This document shows, one piece after another, positions 28,689 through 36,777 of a stretch of DNA of 43,019 bases. The notes under the pieces were generated by a model. The model saw only the letters and a program-made list of their open reading frames with translations, did no database searches and had not been told where the DNA came from. The position numbers and the translations under genes were made by a program. The DNA lies in the NCBI RefSeq assembly GCF_002005105.1, contig NZ_MSCV01000047.1, positions 1 through 43,019 on the forward strand, read 5' to 3'. The stretch's first letter is position 1; each line of letters begins with the position of its first letter. The stretch is from Methylocaldum sp. 14B (lineage in GTDB: Bacteria; Pseudomonadota; Gammaproteobacteria; Methylococcales; Methylococcaceae).

Positions 28689-29658
28689 CAAAGATTCCTA
28701 TTTGGCCCCCTCCAGGCTGAGCCCCGACACCCATCAACGCAAAGCCGACAAGCTGAAGCGTATCCCGATCAAGGTGATTCCAAACGAGTCCCCTTTGCGC
28801 AAGCCTGCCTGGATACGCGTCAAGGCGGCGAGCGGCGAGAGCGTGAATCGGATCAAGCAGATCCTGCGCGAACAGAATCTCCATACGGTCTGCGAAGAAG
28901 CCGCTTGCCCGAATCTGTCGGAGTGCTTTGGCCACGGCACGGCCACGTTCATGATCCTGGGCGATATCTGTACCCGCCGCTGCCCATTCTGCGACGTGGC
29001 CCATGGCCGTCCTTCGGAGCCGGACCCCAACGAACCCGAACACCTCGCGGAGGTCGTTCGGCAGCTAAGGCTCCGATACGTCGTCATCACCTCTGTAGAC
29101 CGGGACGACCTTCGCGACGGCGGCGCCGGTCATTTCGCCGCCTGCATCCAAGCCGTCCGCCATCGGAATAAGGACATCAAAATCGAGATACTGGTGCCGG
29201 ACTTTCGCGGCCGGATCGATGCCGCGCTCGATCGATTGGCAGCGACGCCCCCCGATGTCTTCAACCACAATCTCGAAACCGTACCACGCCTCTACCGACA
29301 AGCACGCCCCGGCGCGGATTACCATGTATCTCTCAACTTGCTGGCCCGCTTCAAGCAGATTCATCCGGAAGTGCCCACCAAGTCGGGATTGATGCTGGGC
29401 TTGGGCGAAACGCTCGATGAAGTGAAACAAGTCATGGCGGACTTGCGCGAACACGGCTGCGATATGCTGACCGTCGGCCAATACCTGCAACCGAGCCGCG
29501 ACCACTTGCCGGTAGCCCGCTACGCGACGCCCGAGGAATTCGAACACCTCGCCGAAACCGGCCGAAATCTCGGCTTCTCCGCGGTCGCCAGCGCGCCGAT
29601 GGTGCGCTCGTCCTATCATGCCGATCTGCAGGCATCTACTGTGCTGGAAGATTATTAA
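28681..29658 (+). CDS. lipA: Lipoyl synthase
   Basis: Radical-SAM enzyme that inserts two sulfurs into the octanoyl chain. 325 residues from a GTG start overlapping lipB. The auxiliary cluster cysteines are C71, C76 and C82 ([12 protein letters not shown]). The radical-SAM motif is C97-x3-C101-x2-C104 (CTRRCPFC). The C-terminal region ends with [14 protein letters not shown], carrying the conserved RSSYHA signature. Confidence 0.98.
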   Translation: MADKDSYLAPSRLSPDTHQRKADKLKRIPIKVIPNESPLRKPAWIRVKAASGESVNRIKQILREQNLHTVCEEAACPNLSECFGHGTATFMILGDICTRRCPFCDVAHGRPSEPDPNEPEHLAEVVRQLRLRYVVITSVDRDDLRDGGAGHFAACIQAVRHRNKDIKIEILVPDFRGRIDAALDRLAATPPDVFNHNLETVPRLYRQARPGADYHVSLNLLARFKQIHPEVPTKSGLMLGLGETLDEVKQVMADLREHGCDMLTVGQYLQPSRDHLPVARYATPEEFEHLAETGRNLGFSAVASAPMVRSSYHADLQASTVLEDY

Positions 29659-29686
29659 GCCGTAACCCGCTTCTTCCCGCAGCACC

Positions 29687-30898
29687 TTGGATATCGAGCG
29701 CCTCAAAAATGCCCTGCCGGAAACCCCGGCCTTCGTCTACGACGAAGCGCGGGTCATTCAAATGCTTGACCTCCTGGATCGAGTACGCGAAACCTCCGGC
29801 TTACGTGTCTTGTACTCGATCAAGGCATTTCCTTTCGCCGGGGCACTGCGCCTGATTCAGCCCAGAATCGACGGTTTTTCGGTCAGCTCTCTGTTCGAAG
29901 CCCGCCTGGCCTCCGAAATTGTCGAAACGAGCGGTCATCCGCCTCAGAAGAGCTCTCTGCATATCACCACCCCGGGCCTCAGAACAAGCGAAATCGAAGA
30001 AGTCGCCGCGCACTGCGATTTCATCAGCTTCAATTCTCTGGAGCAGTTCGAACGGCTCGGACCATGCGTGGCCGGGCGGGCGAGCATCGGGCTGCGTGTC
30101 AATCCGCAGCTTTCGTTCCTCGCCGATGGCCGCTACGATCCTTGCCGGCCGCACTCGAAATTGGGCATTCCTGTCGATAATCTCGCCAGCATTCTGGATC
30201 GGAATCCGTCTTTAATGAGCCGTATTGCCGGACTCCATTTTCATACTTCGTTCGAATCGCGCTCCTTCGCTCCCCTGAAGTCAACTCTCGACCGGATCGA
30301 AAACGTGCTCGGCGGGTTTATGAACAGGCTCGAATGGATCAATCTGGGCGGCGGCTATCTCTTCGAAAATGGCGATGATCTGAACGAACTGTCCGAGTTG
30401 GTCGCAGCCTTGAAACGGCGGCGCGACGTCGAGATCTATTTCGAACCGGGCAAAGCCGTCGTCGGTCGCGCCGGTTATCTCGTCGCTAGCGTTGTCGACC
30501 GATTCGAGCGGGGCGGCAAATTCATTGCCGTCCTGGATACGGGCGTAAACCACCTTCCGGAGGTCTTCGAATATCAGAAGGTCCCTCCGGTTGCTGAACA
30601 TCGGCCGGATGGGGCATTCGAATGCCTGCTCGTCGGCAGCACCTGCCTGGCCGGCGATGTCTTCGGCGAATATCGATTTCGCGAACCATTGAGAGTCGGC
30701 GACCGTGTGGTCTTTCCCGATGTGGGAGCTTACAGCCTGATCAAGGCCAACCGCTTCAACGGTTACGATTTGCCCGTGATTTTCGCATCCGATCGTTACG
30801 GCCGACTCAAGGCAATGAAGCGTTTCGGGTACGAAGACTATCGAAACCAATGGATGGCCTCCGAACCCGATCTTGCCGCCAATCGCAGCCGAGACTAA
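29687..30898 (+). CDS. nspC: Carboxynorspermidine decarboxylase-like PLP enzyme (NspC-like)
   Basis: Fold III PLP decarboxylase (alanine-racemase barrel), 403 residues from a TTG start. The PLP lysine is K46 in YSIKAFPF, the phosphate-binding GGG is at 221-223, then EPGKA (253-257) and the catalytic Cys320 in STCLAGDVFGEYRF. The pattern LRVNPQ, RPHSKLG, CLAGD and IKANRFNGY fits NspC, the last step of the carboxy(nor)spermidine route, better than LysA or ornithine decarboxylases. The expected partner, carboxyspermidine dehydrogenase, is not in the window. The segment HFHTSFES differs from the Cys-containing block usual in NspC, so the substrate may differ. It lies 28 bases after lipA. Confidence 0.75.
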   Translation: MDIERLKNALPETPAFVYDEARVIQMLDLLDRVRETSGLRVLYSIKAFPFAGALRLIQPRIDGFSVSSLFEARLASEIVETSGHPPQKSSLHITTPGLRTSEIEEVAAHCDFISFNSLEQFERLGPCVAGRASIGLRVNPQLSFLADGRYDPCRPHSKLGIPVDNLASILDRNPSLMSRIAGLHFHTSFESRSFAPLKSTLDRIENVLGGFMNRLEWINLGGGYLFENGDDLNELSELVAALKRRRDVEIYFEPGKAVVGRAGYLVASVVDRFERGGKFIAVLDTGVNHLPEVFEYQKVPPVAEHRPDGAFECLLVGSTCLAGDVFGEYRFREPLRVGDRVVFPDVGAYSLIKANRFNGYDLPVIFASDRYGRLKAMKRFGYEDYRNQWMASEPDLAANRSRD

Positions 30899-30945
30899 AT
30901 TTAAGGCAACTTCGCCAGCCCGAATCAAACACCCGGAGCCAACAG

Positions 30946-31515
30946 ATGGAGTCGGCTATCTATCAACTTTTCCGCAAACCCATCGTTTCGCAACTGCTCG
31001 CACTAGCCGCCGTCTCGGTTCTGCTCGCTGGATGCGCCGGGACACGGGAAGTCAAGCGGACGGTCCATTTTCCCGCTTCGAACGAAGTGGCACGTTACGC
31101 CCTCAGCTTGCAAGGAGCACCCTATCGCTACGGTGCCGAATCGCCGCGGGAAGGATTCGATTGCAGCGGCTTCGTCAAATACGTCTATGAAAAATACGGC
31201 GTTCGCCTGCCGCGAACCGCTTATCAAATGGCTGCTGCGACCCCGCGTGTCGACAGCAGGAACCGACAGCCCGGCGACTTGGTCTTCTTCAATACGACCG
31301 GACAGCCATTCTCCCATGTCGGGATTTATATCGGTAACGATACATTCGTACATTCCAGCAGCGTGAAAGGGAAAGTGATCGTCTCCAGTCTTGAACGTCC
31401 TTATTGGTTGGAGCGCTTTTTGGGCGTACGCAGACCTTACCGCCCGAACGGTGCGTCAGTCGCCGCTAGTGCCGAGAGACACGAACTTAATCATCACAGG
31501 GTAGGAAAGCCATGA
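30946..31515 (+). CDS. NlpC/P60 family lipoprotein (Spr/MepS-like endopeptidase)
   Basis: 189-residue peptidoglycan hydrolase. I start at the ATG at 30946, which has GGAG about 8 bases upstream. Signal peptide with lipobox VLLAGC (lipid on Cys30). The NlpC/P60 domain has nucleophile Cys73 in GFDCSGFVKYVYEKYGV, catalytic His124 in FSHVGIYIG and a third polar His136 in FVHSSS. Relatives such as MepS cut meso-DAP-D-Ala crosslinks, fitting the wall genes upstream. The stop overlaps the oxidoreductase start (ATGA). Confidence 0.93.
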   Translation: MESAIYQLFRKPIVSQLLALAAVSVLLAGCAGTREVKRTVHFPASNEVARYALSLQGAPYRYGAESPREGFDCSGFVKYVYEKYGVRLPRTAYQMAAATPRVDSRNRQPGDLVFFNTTGQPFSHVGIYIGNDTFVHSSSVKGKVIVSSLERPYWLERFLGVRRPYRPNGASVAASAERHELNHHRVGKP

Positions 31516-32507
31516 AAGCGATCTTGATGACGCAACCGGGACTGCCGGATTTGCTCGAACTGCGGGATATCGAAGAACCAGGTATTACCGAGCCCAGCCA
31601 AATCAAAGTCCGGCTCAGGGCGGCCGGTATCAATCCGGTCGACACCAAAATACGGCGAAATGGTCTTTTTTACCCAAATCCCTTACCGGCGGTGCTCGGC
31701 TGCGACGGTGCCGGAGAAGTGGTCGAAATCGGCGGAGCCGTAAGCCGATTCAACATCGGCGACTCGGTATGGTTCTGCCATGGCGGACTGGGCGGCGACC
31801 AGGGCAATTATGCCGAGTACACCGTGTTGGACGAGCGCTGGGCCGCTCCCATGCCGCAATCGCTCGATTTCGAACACGCCGCCGCAGCGCCCTTGGTATT
31901 GATTACCGCTTGGGGCGCCCTTTACGACCGCGGACGGCTACAAGCCGGCCAAACCGTTCTGATTCACGCCGCAGCGGGCGGCGTCGGTCATGTGGCGGTC
32001 CAACTGGCAAAACTCCGCGATGCGCGGGTGCTCGCCACCGTCGGTTCGGCGGAGAAAGCCGAACTCGCCAAGAACTGGGGCGCGGATGCGGCGATCGATT
32101 ACCGACAGGAAGACTTCGCACAGCGCGTAAACGAGCTGACCGACGGACAGGGCGCGGATCTGGTGATCGACACGGTCGGACCCGATGTGTTCAGACATAG
32201 CATCGACTGCACCGCCCATTTCGGCGATCTGGTCACGCTGCTGGACCCGGGCAACATCTCTTTGCAAGAAGCGCGGATGCGCAATCTCCGGATAGGCTTC
32301 GAGCTGATGCTGACCCCGATGCTGCGCAACCTGCATGAAGCCCGCGATCACCACGTGGAAATTCTGCAGCAATGCGGCGAATGGATAGACCAAGGCGTGT
32401 TGGACATTCATGTCAGCCAGGTATTGCCGCTGGAAAAAGCCGCCGCCGCTCACGCCCTGATCGAGACGGGGCATGCCACCGGGAAAATTGTCTTGAAGAT
32501 ATCGTAG
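31512..32507 (+). CDS. NAD(P)H:quinone oxidoreductase-like, zinc-less MDR family
   Basis: 331-residue medium-chain dehydrogenase/reductase. The GroES-like N-domain contains LRAAGINPVDTKIR and LGCDGAGEVVEIG. The nucleotide fold has AAAGGVGHVAVQLAK. The Cys/His zinc ligands of true alcohol dehydrogenases are absent, placing it with quinone oxidoreductases/zeta-crystallin-like proteins, usually NADPH-dependent. The substrate is unknown. It starts within the stop of the NlpC/P60 gene and converges on rpiA. Confidence 0.85.
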   Translation: MKAILMTQPGLPDLLELRDIEEPGITEPSQIKVRLRAAGINPVDTKIRRNGLFYPNPLPAVLGCDGAGEVVEIGGAVSRFNIGDSVWFCHGGLGGDQGNYAEYTVLDERWAAPMPQSLDFEHAAAAPLVLITAWGALYDRGRLQAGQTVLIHAAAGGVGHVAVQLAKLRDARVLATVGSAEKAELAKNWGADAAIDYRQEDFAQRVNELTDGQGADLVIDTVGPDVFRHSIDCTAHFGDLVTLLDPGNISLQEARMRNLRIGFELMLTPMLRNLHEARDHHVEILQQCGEWIDQGVLDIHVSQVLPLEKAAAAHALIETGHATGKIVLKIS

Positions 32508-32559
32508 GGCGGGTTAGCCCTGAGCGTAGCAGTAGCGAAGGCGAAGGGCGTAACCCGCC
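32508..32559. repeat. Imperfect palindromic (REP-like) intergenic element
   Basis: GGCGGGTTAGCCC (32508-32520) and GGGCGTAACCCGCC (32546-32559) are near-perfect inverted arms (13 of 14 positions, one base missing) around a 25-base loop. It fills the gap between the convergent oxidoreductase and rpiA genes. There is no T-run on either side, so it is not a standard intrinsic terminator. The GCGGGTTA...TAACCCGC form resembles short palindromes dispersed in many gammaproteobacterial genomes; copy number cannot be judged from one window. Confidence 0.65.
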
Positions 32560-32571
32560 AAAACAAGATGG

Positions 32572-33228
32572 CTAATCCAACTTTCTAACGCCGCTTTCGC
32601 TGCCGAGAAGAACGATGTCCGCGCCGCGCAAAGCGAAAAGGCCGACGGTCACGACACCGGGGATGTTGTTGATCTCCCGCTCCATCTCCACCGGATTCAG
32701 GATGTTCAGATTGTGCACATCGAGAATCTGGTTGCCGTTATCGGTGATATAGTTCTCGCGCCACTGCGGCTGCCCACCCAACTTTACGAGCTGACGGGCC
32801 ACATAGCTCCGGGCCATAGGGATGACTTCCACGGGCAGCGGAAACTTGCCCAGGACATCCACACATTTGCTCTCGTCCACGATACAGACGAATTTACGAC
32901 TGGCCGCCGCGATGATTTTTTCCCGGGTCAAGGCTCCGCCGCCGCCCTTGACCATCTGTTTGTGAGGATTGACCTCGTCGGCTCCATCGACGTACACCTC
33001 CAATGAGCCCACGGCATTTAAATCCAGAACCGGTATGCCGATTTTCTTGAGCTTAACGGTGCTCGTCTCCGAGCTCGATACGGCACCTTCGATATCCTGT
33101 TTGAAATCGGCCAGCAAATCGATGAAATGATTGACCGTCGATCCTGTGCCGATGCCTAGCACCGACACGCCCTTTACATAGTCTAGGGCGGCTTCCGCCA
33201 CTTTCTTCTTAAGCTCGTCTTGGGTCAT
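32572..33228 (-). CDS. rpiA: Ribose-5-phosphate isomerase A
   Basis: Interconverts ribose 5-phosphate and ribulose 5-phosphate in the pentose phosphate and ribulose monophosphate routes. 218 residues, standard. Motifs are [35 protein letters not shown] with the catalytic region, and the closing [15 protein letters not shown] lies upstream of the ATG and a likely promoter lies at 33268-33297. Convergent with the oxidoreductase, divergent from ilvA. Confidence 0.97.
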   Translation of the reverse strand: MTQDELKKKVAEAALDYVKGVSVLGIGTGSTVNHFIDLLADFKQDIEGAVSSSETSTVKLKKIGIPVLDLNAVGSLEVYVDGADEVNPHKQMVKGGGGALTREKIIAAASRKFVCIVDESKCVDVLGKFPLPVEVIPMARSYVARQLVKLGGQPQWRENYITDNGNQILDVHNLNILNPVEMEREINNIPGVVTVGLFALRGADIVLLGSESGVRKLD

Positions 33229-33267
33229 TTTCGTCGCTCCATCATGTGGTTACTTGAAAATTGCGGG

Positions 33268-33297
33268 ATAATAGCGTGATCATGCCGGCGCTGTCAT
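33268..33297 (-). promoter_or_regulatory. Probable rpiA promoter
   Basis: On the minus strand ATGACA (33292-33297, one mismatch to TTGACA), an 18-base spacer, then TATTAT (33268-33273). The start would be near 33261, giving a leader of about 33 bases. In the same divergent spacer I see no convincing promoter pair for ilvA. Confidence 0.5.
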
Positions 33298-33350
33298 GCT
33301 TCATAGCGGTCCCGGCCGCGTTTCTCACTTGTATCTTTTAAGACTAAAAA

Positions 33351-34880
33351 ATGATTCATAAGTATATCGAGCGCATTTTGCGCGCCCGAGTTTACGATGT
33401 TGCTTCGGAAACTCCCCTAGACTTCGCGCCGGGGCTGACGCGCCGCTTCGACAACTCGGTTTACATCAAGCGCGAAGACCTTCAGCCGGTCTTTTCCTTT
33501 AAACTTCGAGGCGCTTACAACAAGATCGTTTCACTGGATGATGCAGCAAAACGGGCCGGCGTAATCGCAGCCTCGGCCGGCAATCATGCTCAGGGCGTTG
33601 CGCTCTCGGCCCAGCGACTGGGCATCCGGGCGGTCATCGTGATGCCCTGCACCACGCCGGCCATCAAAGTGCGGGCGGTGCAGAATTTCGGGGCGGAAAC
33701 CGTTTTGTTCGGCGATTCGTACGACGAAGCGTACGAGCACGCTATGAGTCTTGCCGAAGAGCAAAAATTGAGCTTCGTCCACCCCTATGACGATCCCGAG
33801 GTTATTGCCGGCCAAGGCACCATCGGCATGGAAATTCTGAGGCAGCACACGGGCGACATTCACGCCATCTTCATCCCGGTGGGGGGCGGCGGATTGATCG
33901 CGGGCGTGGCGACTTACGTGAAGTTTGTTCGCCCGGATATCAAGATCATCGGCGTCGAACCGGACGATGCGGATTGCTTGAATCGGGCGTTGAAGGCAAA
34001 ACGCCGGGTCATCCTGAGACAAGTCGGACTGTTCGCCGATGGCGTCGCCGTCCGGCAAATCGGCAAGGAACCGTTCCACGTCGCACATCAATACGTGGAT
34101 GACGTCGTTACGGTCGATACGGATGAGATCTGCGCGGCCATCAAAGATATCTTCGACGATACCCGATCGGTCGCCGAGCCCGCGGGCGCTTTGGGTGTTG
34201 CCGGCTTGAAAAAATACGCATCGATGACCGGGGTGCGGGATCAGTGCCTGATCGCCATTGAAAGCGGGGCCAATATCAATTTCGACCGGCTGCGCCATGT
34301 GGCGGAGCGTGCCCAGGTTGGCGAACACCAGGAAATGCTCCTGGCGGTAACGATTCCGGAAAAGCCCGGCAGCTTTCTCGAATTTTGCCGCGTTCTAGGT
34401 CGGCGCAGCATTACCGAATTCAACTACCGCTATTTCGACGACAATGCCGCCCATATCTTCGCGGGCGTGGCGATCGCCAACGGCAGCCGGGACAGCGAGG
34501 AACTGATCGCACAACTGCGCGAACACGGCTTCACGGTTACCAATATGACCGGCAACGAATTGGCGGTGGAGCACATCCGCTACATGGTGGGAGGCCATGC
34601 ACCGCGCCTGTTGGACGAAACCGTATACAGCTTCGAGTTTCCCGAACGCCCCGGCGCGCTTTTGAAATTTTTATCTTTTATGGGCGGACGTTGGAACATC
34701 AGCCTGTTCCATTACCGGAACCACGGTGCTGCATTCGGGCGGGTGCTGATGGGAATTCAGGTACCGAAGACGGAACGGCGAGCCTTCAAGGAATTTCTCG
34801 ACGCCATCGGCTTCGCCTATCGGGAGGAGACGGACAACCCGGCCTATCGACTGTTCGCAGGCGGAAACGCGACCTCTTGA
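33351..34880 (+). CDS. ilvA: Threonine ammonia-lyase, biosynthetic (long form)
   Basis: Converts threonine to 2-oxobutyrate, the first step to isoleucine. 509 residues: PLP domain with Lys51 in FSFKLRGAYNK, NHAQGVALSAQRLG and the glycine loop PVGGGGLIAGVA, followed by two ACT-like regulatory domains (starting near EMLLAVTIPEKPGSFLEF and TVYSFEFPERPGALLKF). The two ACT-like domains mark the isoleucine-inhibited biosynthetic enzyme. Its stop overlaps a possible TTG start of the broken gene that follows. Confidence 0.97.
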   Translation: MIHKYIERILRARVYDVASETPLDFAPGLTRRFDNSVYIKREDLQPVFSFKLRGAYNKIVSLDDAAKRAGVIAASAGNHAQGVALSAQRLGIRAVIVMPCTTPAIKVRAVQNFGAETVLFGDSYDEAYEHAMSLAEEQKLSFVHPYDDPEVIAGQGTIGMEILRQHTGDIHAIFIPVGGGGLIAGVATYVKFVRPDIKIIGVEPDDADCLNRALKAKRRVILRQVGLFADGVAVRQIGKEPFHVAHQYVDDVVTVDTDEICAAIKDIFDDTRSVAEPAGALGVAGLKKYASMTGVRDQCLIAIESGANINFDRLRHVAERAQVGEHQEMLLAVTIPEKPGSFLEFCRVLGRRSITEFNYRYFDDNAAHIFAGVAIANGSRDSEELIAQLREHGFTVTNMTGNELAVEHIRYMVGGHAPRLLDETVYSFEFPERPGALLKFLSFMGGRWNISLFHYRNHGAAFGRVLMGIQVPKTERRAFKEFLDAIGFAYREETDNPAYRLFAGGNATS

Positions 34881-35515
34881 TTTCCTTTGCTTCACCGCAA
34901 CATGGTGGCAAGATCGAAGAGATAGCCCGAACGCCTCATCATTTTTCGGCTTTCGCGTCTTCACGGCAAAAGAAAGTTACATTAAACAGCTCTGCTCGCT
35001 GGGATTGGACAACCGTGTATTCGTACCCGAGCTTGAGAGCGTTGCGCGAACTGGTGCCGTTTCCCCGGGGTGCCTTTTCGCTTGGGTCGACGGGAATCTC
35101 AATTCGGTCGATTTCTATGCCGAATGGGAACTACCGGGCCGGGAGGTACCGGAAAAAATCTATTACTCCGAATTTCTTCACACCGACCGCATCGTCGAGG
35201 TATTCCACGATCTGGCATATGTTCGGCGCTGCAGCCGGTCATTCGGCAGAAACGGACGATCAGGCTTTCCAGAGCGATTACCTCAAGCACGATTTCTATC
35301 ATCTGATTTCTCGTCCCGCCCAGACACACCATTGTTTTCGGGTACGGCTGGAGAAGACGGCAAGCCATATCATATCCCGGCACAAAGGCATCCAGTGGGA
35401 GTGTTTATTCCAGCGACAAAATATACGTCCACTGCGCCTCGGTAACCGGCATGACGGACAGCCGGTTGCCGCGGCGAACGAGCGCCAGACCGTCGAGTTC
35501 CGGCCGGTCTTTTAG
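34877..35515 (+). pseudogene. Unknown protein broken by two compensating frameshifts
   Basis: Three successive segments look like one protein. The first (TTG at 34877) contains HGGKIEEIARTPHHF. Near 34943, in a run of five Ts, reading moves to another frame that gives FGFRVFTAKESYIKQLCSLG, then RVFVPELESVARTGAVSPG and FYAEWELPGREVPEKIYY. Near 35222-35240 it returns to the first frame with ETDDQAFQSDYLKHDFYHLI. A sixth T at 34942-34946 would join the first two parts exactly. The middle frame alone is open from TTG 35005 to about 35445. I do not recognise the family. The true 3' end is uncertain: the frame runs to 35515, into the end of the convergent EVE gene. It could be a real pseudogene or sequencing indels. 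Confidence 0.6.
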
Positions 35516-35863
35516 TTCGCTTAAAGTGATAGTGCGTTTGAGCTTGCGGACGAACTGCACATCCACCATAAACCACCGCGGATCATCCGGCTTGCTGCCG
35601 GGATCGTAATGCTTGTTATCGGCGTCAAACGCGGTGAAATCCGGATAGGCTTCACGCGAAATTTTCGCGATGCCGACGATGCCCGGCGTATCGCAATTAG
35701 AATGGTAAAAAAACACCAGGTCCCCCACTTTCATTTCATCGCGCATCATATTTCGCGCCTGATAATTGCGCACGCCGTCCCAGTGCTCGATCTGATGAGG
35801 CCGTTTCTCCAGGTCGTCGATGCTGAACTCCGAAGGTTCGGATTTCATCAACCAGTAACGCAT
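35405..35863 (-). CDS. EVE domain protein (thymocyte nuclear protein 1-like)
   Basis: 152 residues forming a single EVE domain, a PUA-like fold thought to bind modified bases in nucleic acid. Signatures are MRYWLMKSEPSEFSIDDL, HWDGVRNYQARNMMRDEMKVGD, FYHSNCDTPGIVGIAKI and RWFMVDVQFVRKLKR. Bacterial members are common near ygfA/zapA, as here, and some sit in defence or modification loci; this one is in a housekeeping setting. GGGGG-rich purines stand before ATG. Confidence 0.95.
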   Translation of the reverse strand: MRYWLMKSEPSEFSIDDLEKRPHQIEHWDGVRNYQARNMMRDEMKVGDLVFFYHSNCDTPGIVGIAKISREAYPDFTAFDADNKHYDPGSKPDDPRWFMVDVQFVRKLKRTITLSELKDRPELDGLALVRRGNRLSVMPVTEAQWTYILSLE

Positions 35864-35894
35864 CTGTCTTCCCCCCGCGAAAAGTAATTTCTCA

Positions 35895-35906
35895 ATAACG
35901 TTATTA
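35895..35906. promoter_or_regulatory. Perfect 12-bp palindrome upstream of the EVE gene
   Basis: AATAACGTTATT is a perfect palindrome about 32 bases upstream of the EVE start on the minus strand, in an otherwise AT-rich patch. It could be an operator for a dimeric regulator, but a single AT-rich palindrome can arise by chance. Confidence 0.25.
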
Positions 35907-35914
35907 ACTACAGC

Positions 35915-36130
35915 ATGTTAGCGGAAGTGGCCGTCTTAAAACATCCTGACGCGGCAGCAAAAACCCCATTGTTCACGCGAAAAAGAGATCTGTGGAAAAT
36001 GGCTGCTGTAGTCCGCCAGCATGGTCCGACGCTGCTCGAATTTCCGTCCCAGCGGCCCGTCGAACATTGGGAGGCCGATACAGCGGGGACTCAACTGTTG
36101 GTCGAGCCGGTGGATAATGACTATGTTTGA
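35915..36130 (+). CDS. Short open frame of doubtful reality
   Basis: 71 codons from ATG, ending 21 bases before the Uma2 gene on the same strand. No family is recognised, no ribosome binding site is evident, and the composition (MLAEVAVLKHPDAAAK... ending VEPVDNDYV) gives no clue. It occupies most of the 288-base gap between EVE and Uma2. It may be a remnant or chance. Confidence 0.2.
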   Translation: MLAEVAVLKHPDAAAKTPLFTRKRDLWKMAAVVRQHGPTLLEFPSQRPVEHWEADTAGTQLLVEPVDNDYV

Positions 36131-36151
36131 CGTAAAGAACGGAGGTAACTG

Positions 36152-36721
36152 ATGTCCGCCGTAATTCAGGAATCGAGCCCGTATGAGCGCTTGCTGGCGC
36201 TGCCGGAAAATCTGGTCGGAGAAATCATCGGCCGAGAACTGTACACCCAGCCCGGCCGAGCCGGGCCTCATGCTTCAGTCGCCCCTGTGCTCGGGATCGA
36301 TATCGGTTCAGCCTATCATCGCGGCCGGGGCGGTCCGGGCGGTTGGTGGATCATCGATGAGCCGGAATTCCATTTCGTCCGCGATACCGAAGTGCTGGTC
36401 CCCGATATCGCCGGTTGGCGCCGCGAGCGCATGTCGAGCTTGCCGGAAGACCATCGCTTCGAGGTGGTTCCGGACTGGGTGTGCGAAATCCTTTCGCCGA
36501 CGCCCCAGAAAAAGGATAGGGTCACAAAAACGAGAGCTTACGCGCGCTACGGCGTAGCGTTTTTGTGGCTTGTTGATCCCCTGGCGCGGATTTCGGAAAC
36601 CTATGCCTTGGCCGACGGGCAGTGGACCGTAACCGGCTTATACCAGGACCACGACGAAGTTTCCGCTGCACCCTTCGAGGCCGTCACGATCGCCCTCAGC
36701 GACCTGTGGGCCGGTTCCTGA
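36152..36721 (+). CDS. Uma2 family (DUF820) restriction-endonuclease-fold protein
   Basis: 189 residues with the PD-(D/E)XK-like Uma2 core. PDIAGWRRERM supplies the Asp, and WVCEILSPTPQKKDRVTK supplies Glu and Lys, followed by RAYARYGVAFLWLVDP. The family is hugely expanded in cyanobacteria and scattered elsewhere; its role is unclear, with nuclease activity inferred from fold. A strong GGAGGT lies 7 bases before ATG. It sits between EVE and ygfA, where conserved gene order would not predict it, so it may be a later insertion. Confidence 0.88.
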   Translation: MSAVIQESSPYERLLALPENLVGEIIGRELYTQPGRAGPHASVAPVLGIDIGSAYHRGRGGPGGWWIIDEPEFHFVRDTEVLVPDIAGWRRERMSSLPEDHRFEVVPDWVCEILSPTPQKKDRVTKTRAYARYGVAFLWLVDPLARISETYALADGQWTVTGLYQDHDEVSAAPFEAVTIALSDLWAGS

Positions 36722-36777
36722 CCACCTCTTTTCGTCCCGCCTCCAGCGCGTCAGCCGCTGCCACATTGCACTTTATC

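Noticed and set aside
30622-30945. In-frame extension upstream of the NlpC/P60 lipoprotein
   Set aside because: It overlaps the nspC coding region in another frame, is Arg-rich, and would bury the lipoprotein signal peptide. The ATG at 30946 has a good ribosome binding site.
34942-34947. Programmed -1 frameshift site in the gene after ilvA
   Set aside because: The run is A-TTTTT-C, one T short of a canonical slippery heptamer, and a second shift is needed downstream. Mutation or sequencing error explains it better.
35936-36271. Minus-strand open frame across the EVE-Uma2 gap
   Set aside because: It overlaps the start of Uma2, shows no domain and no initiation signal.
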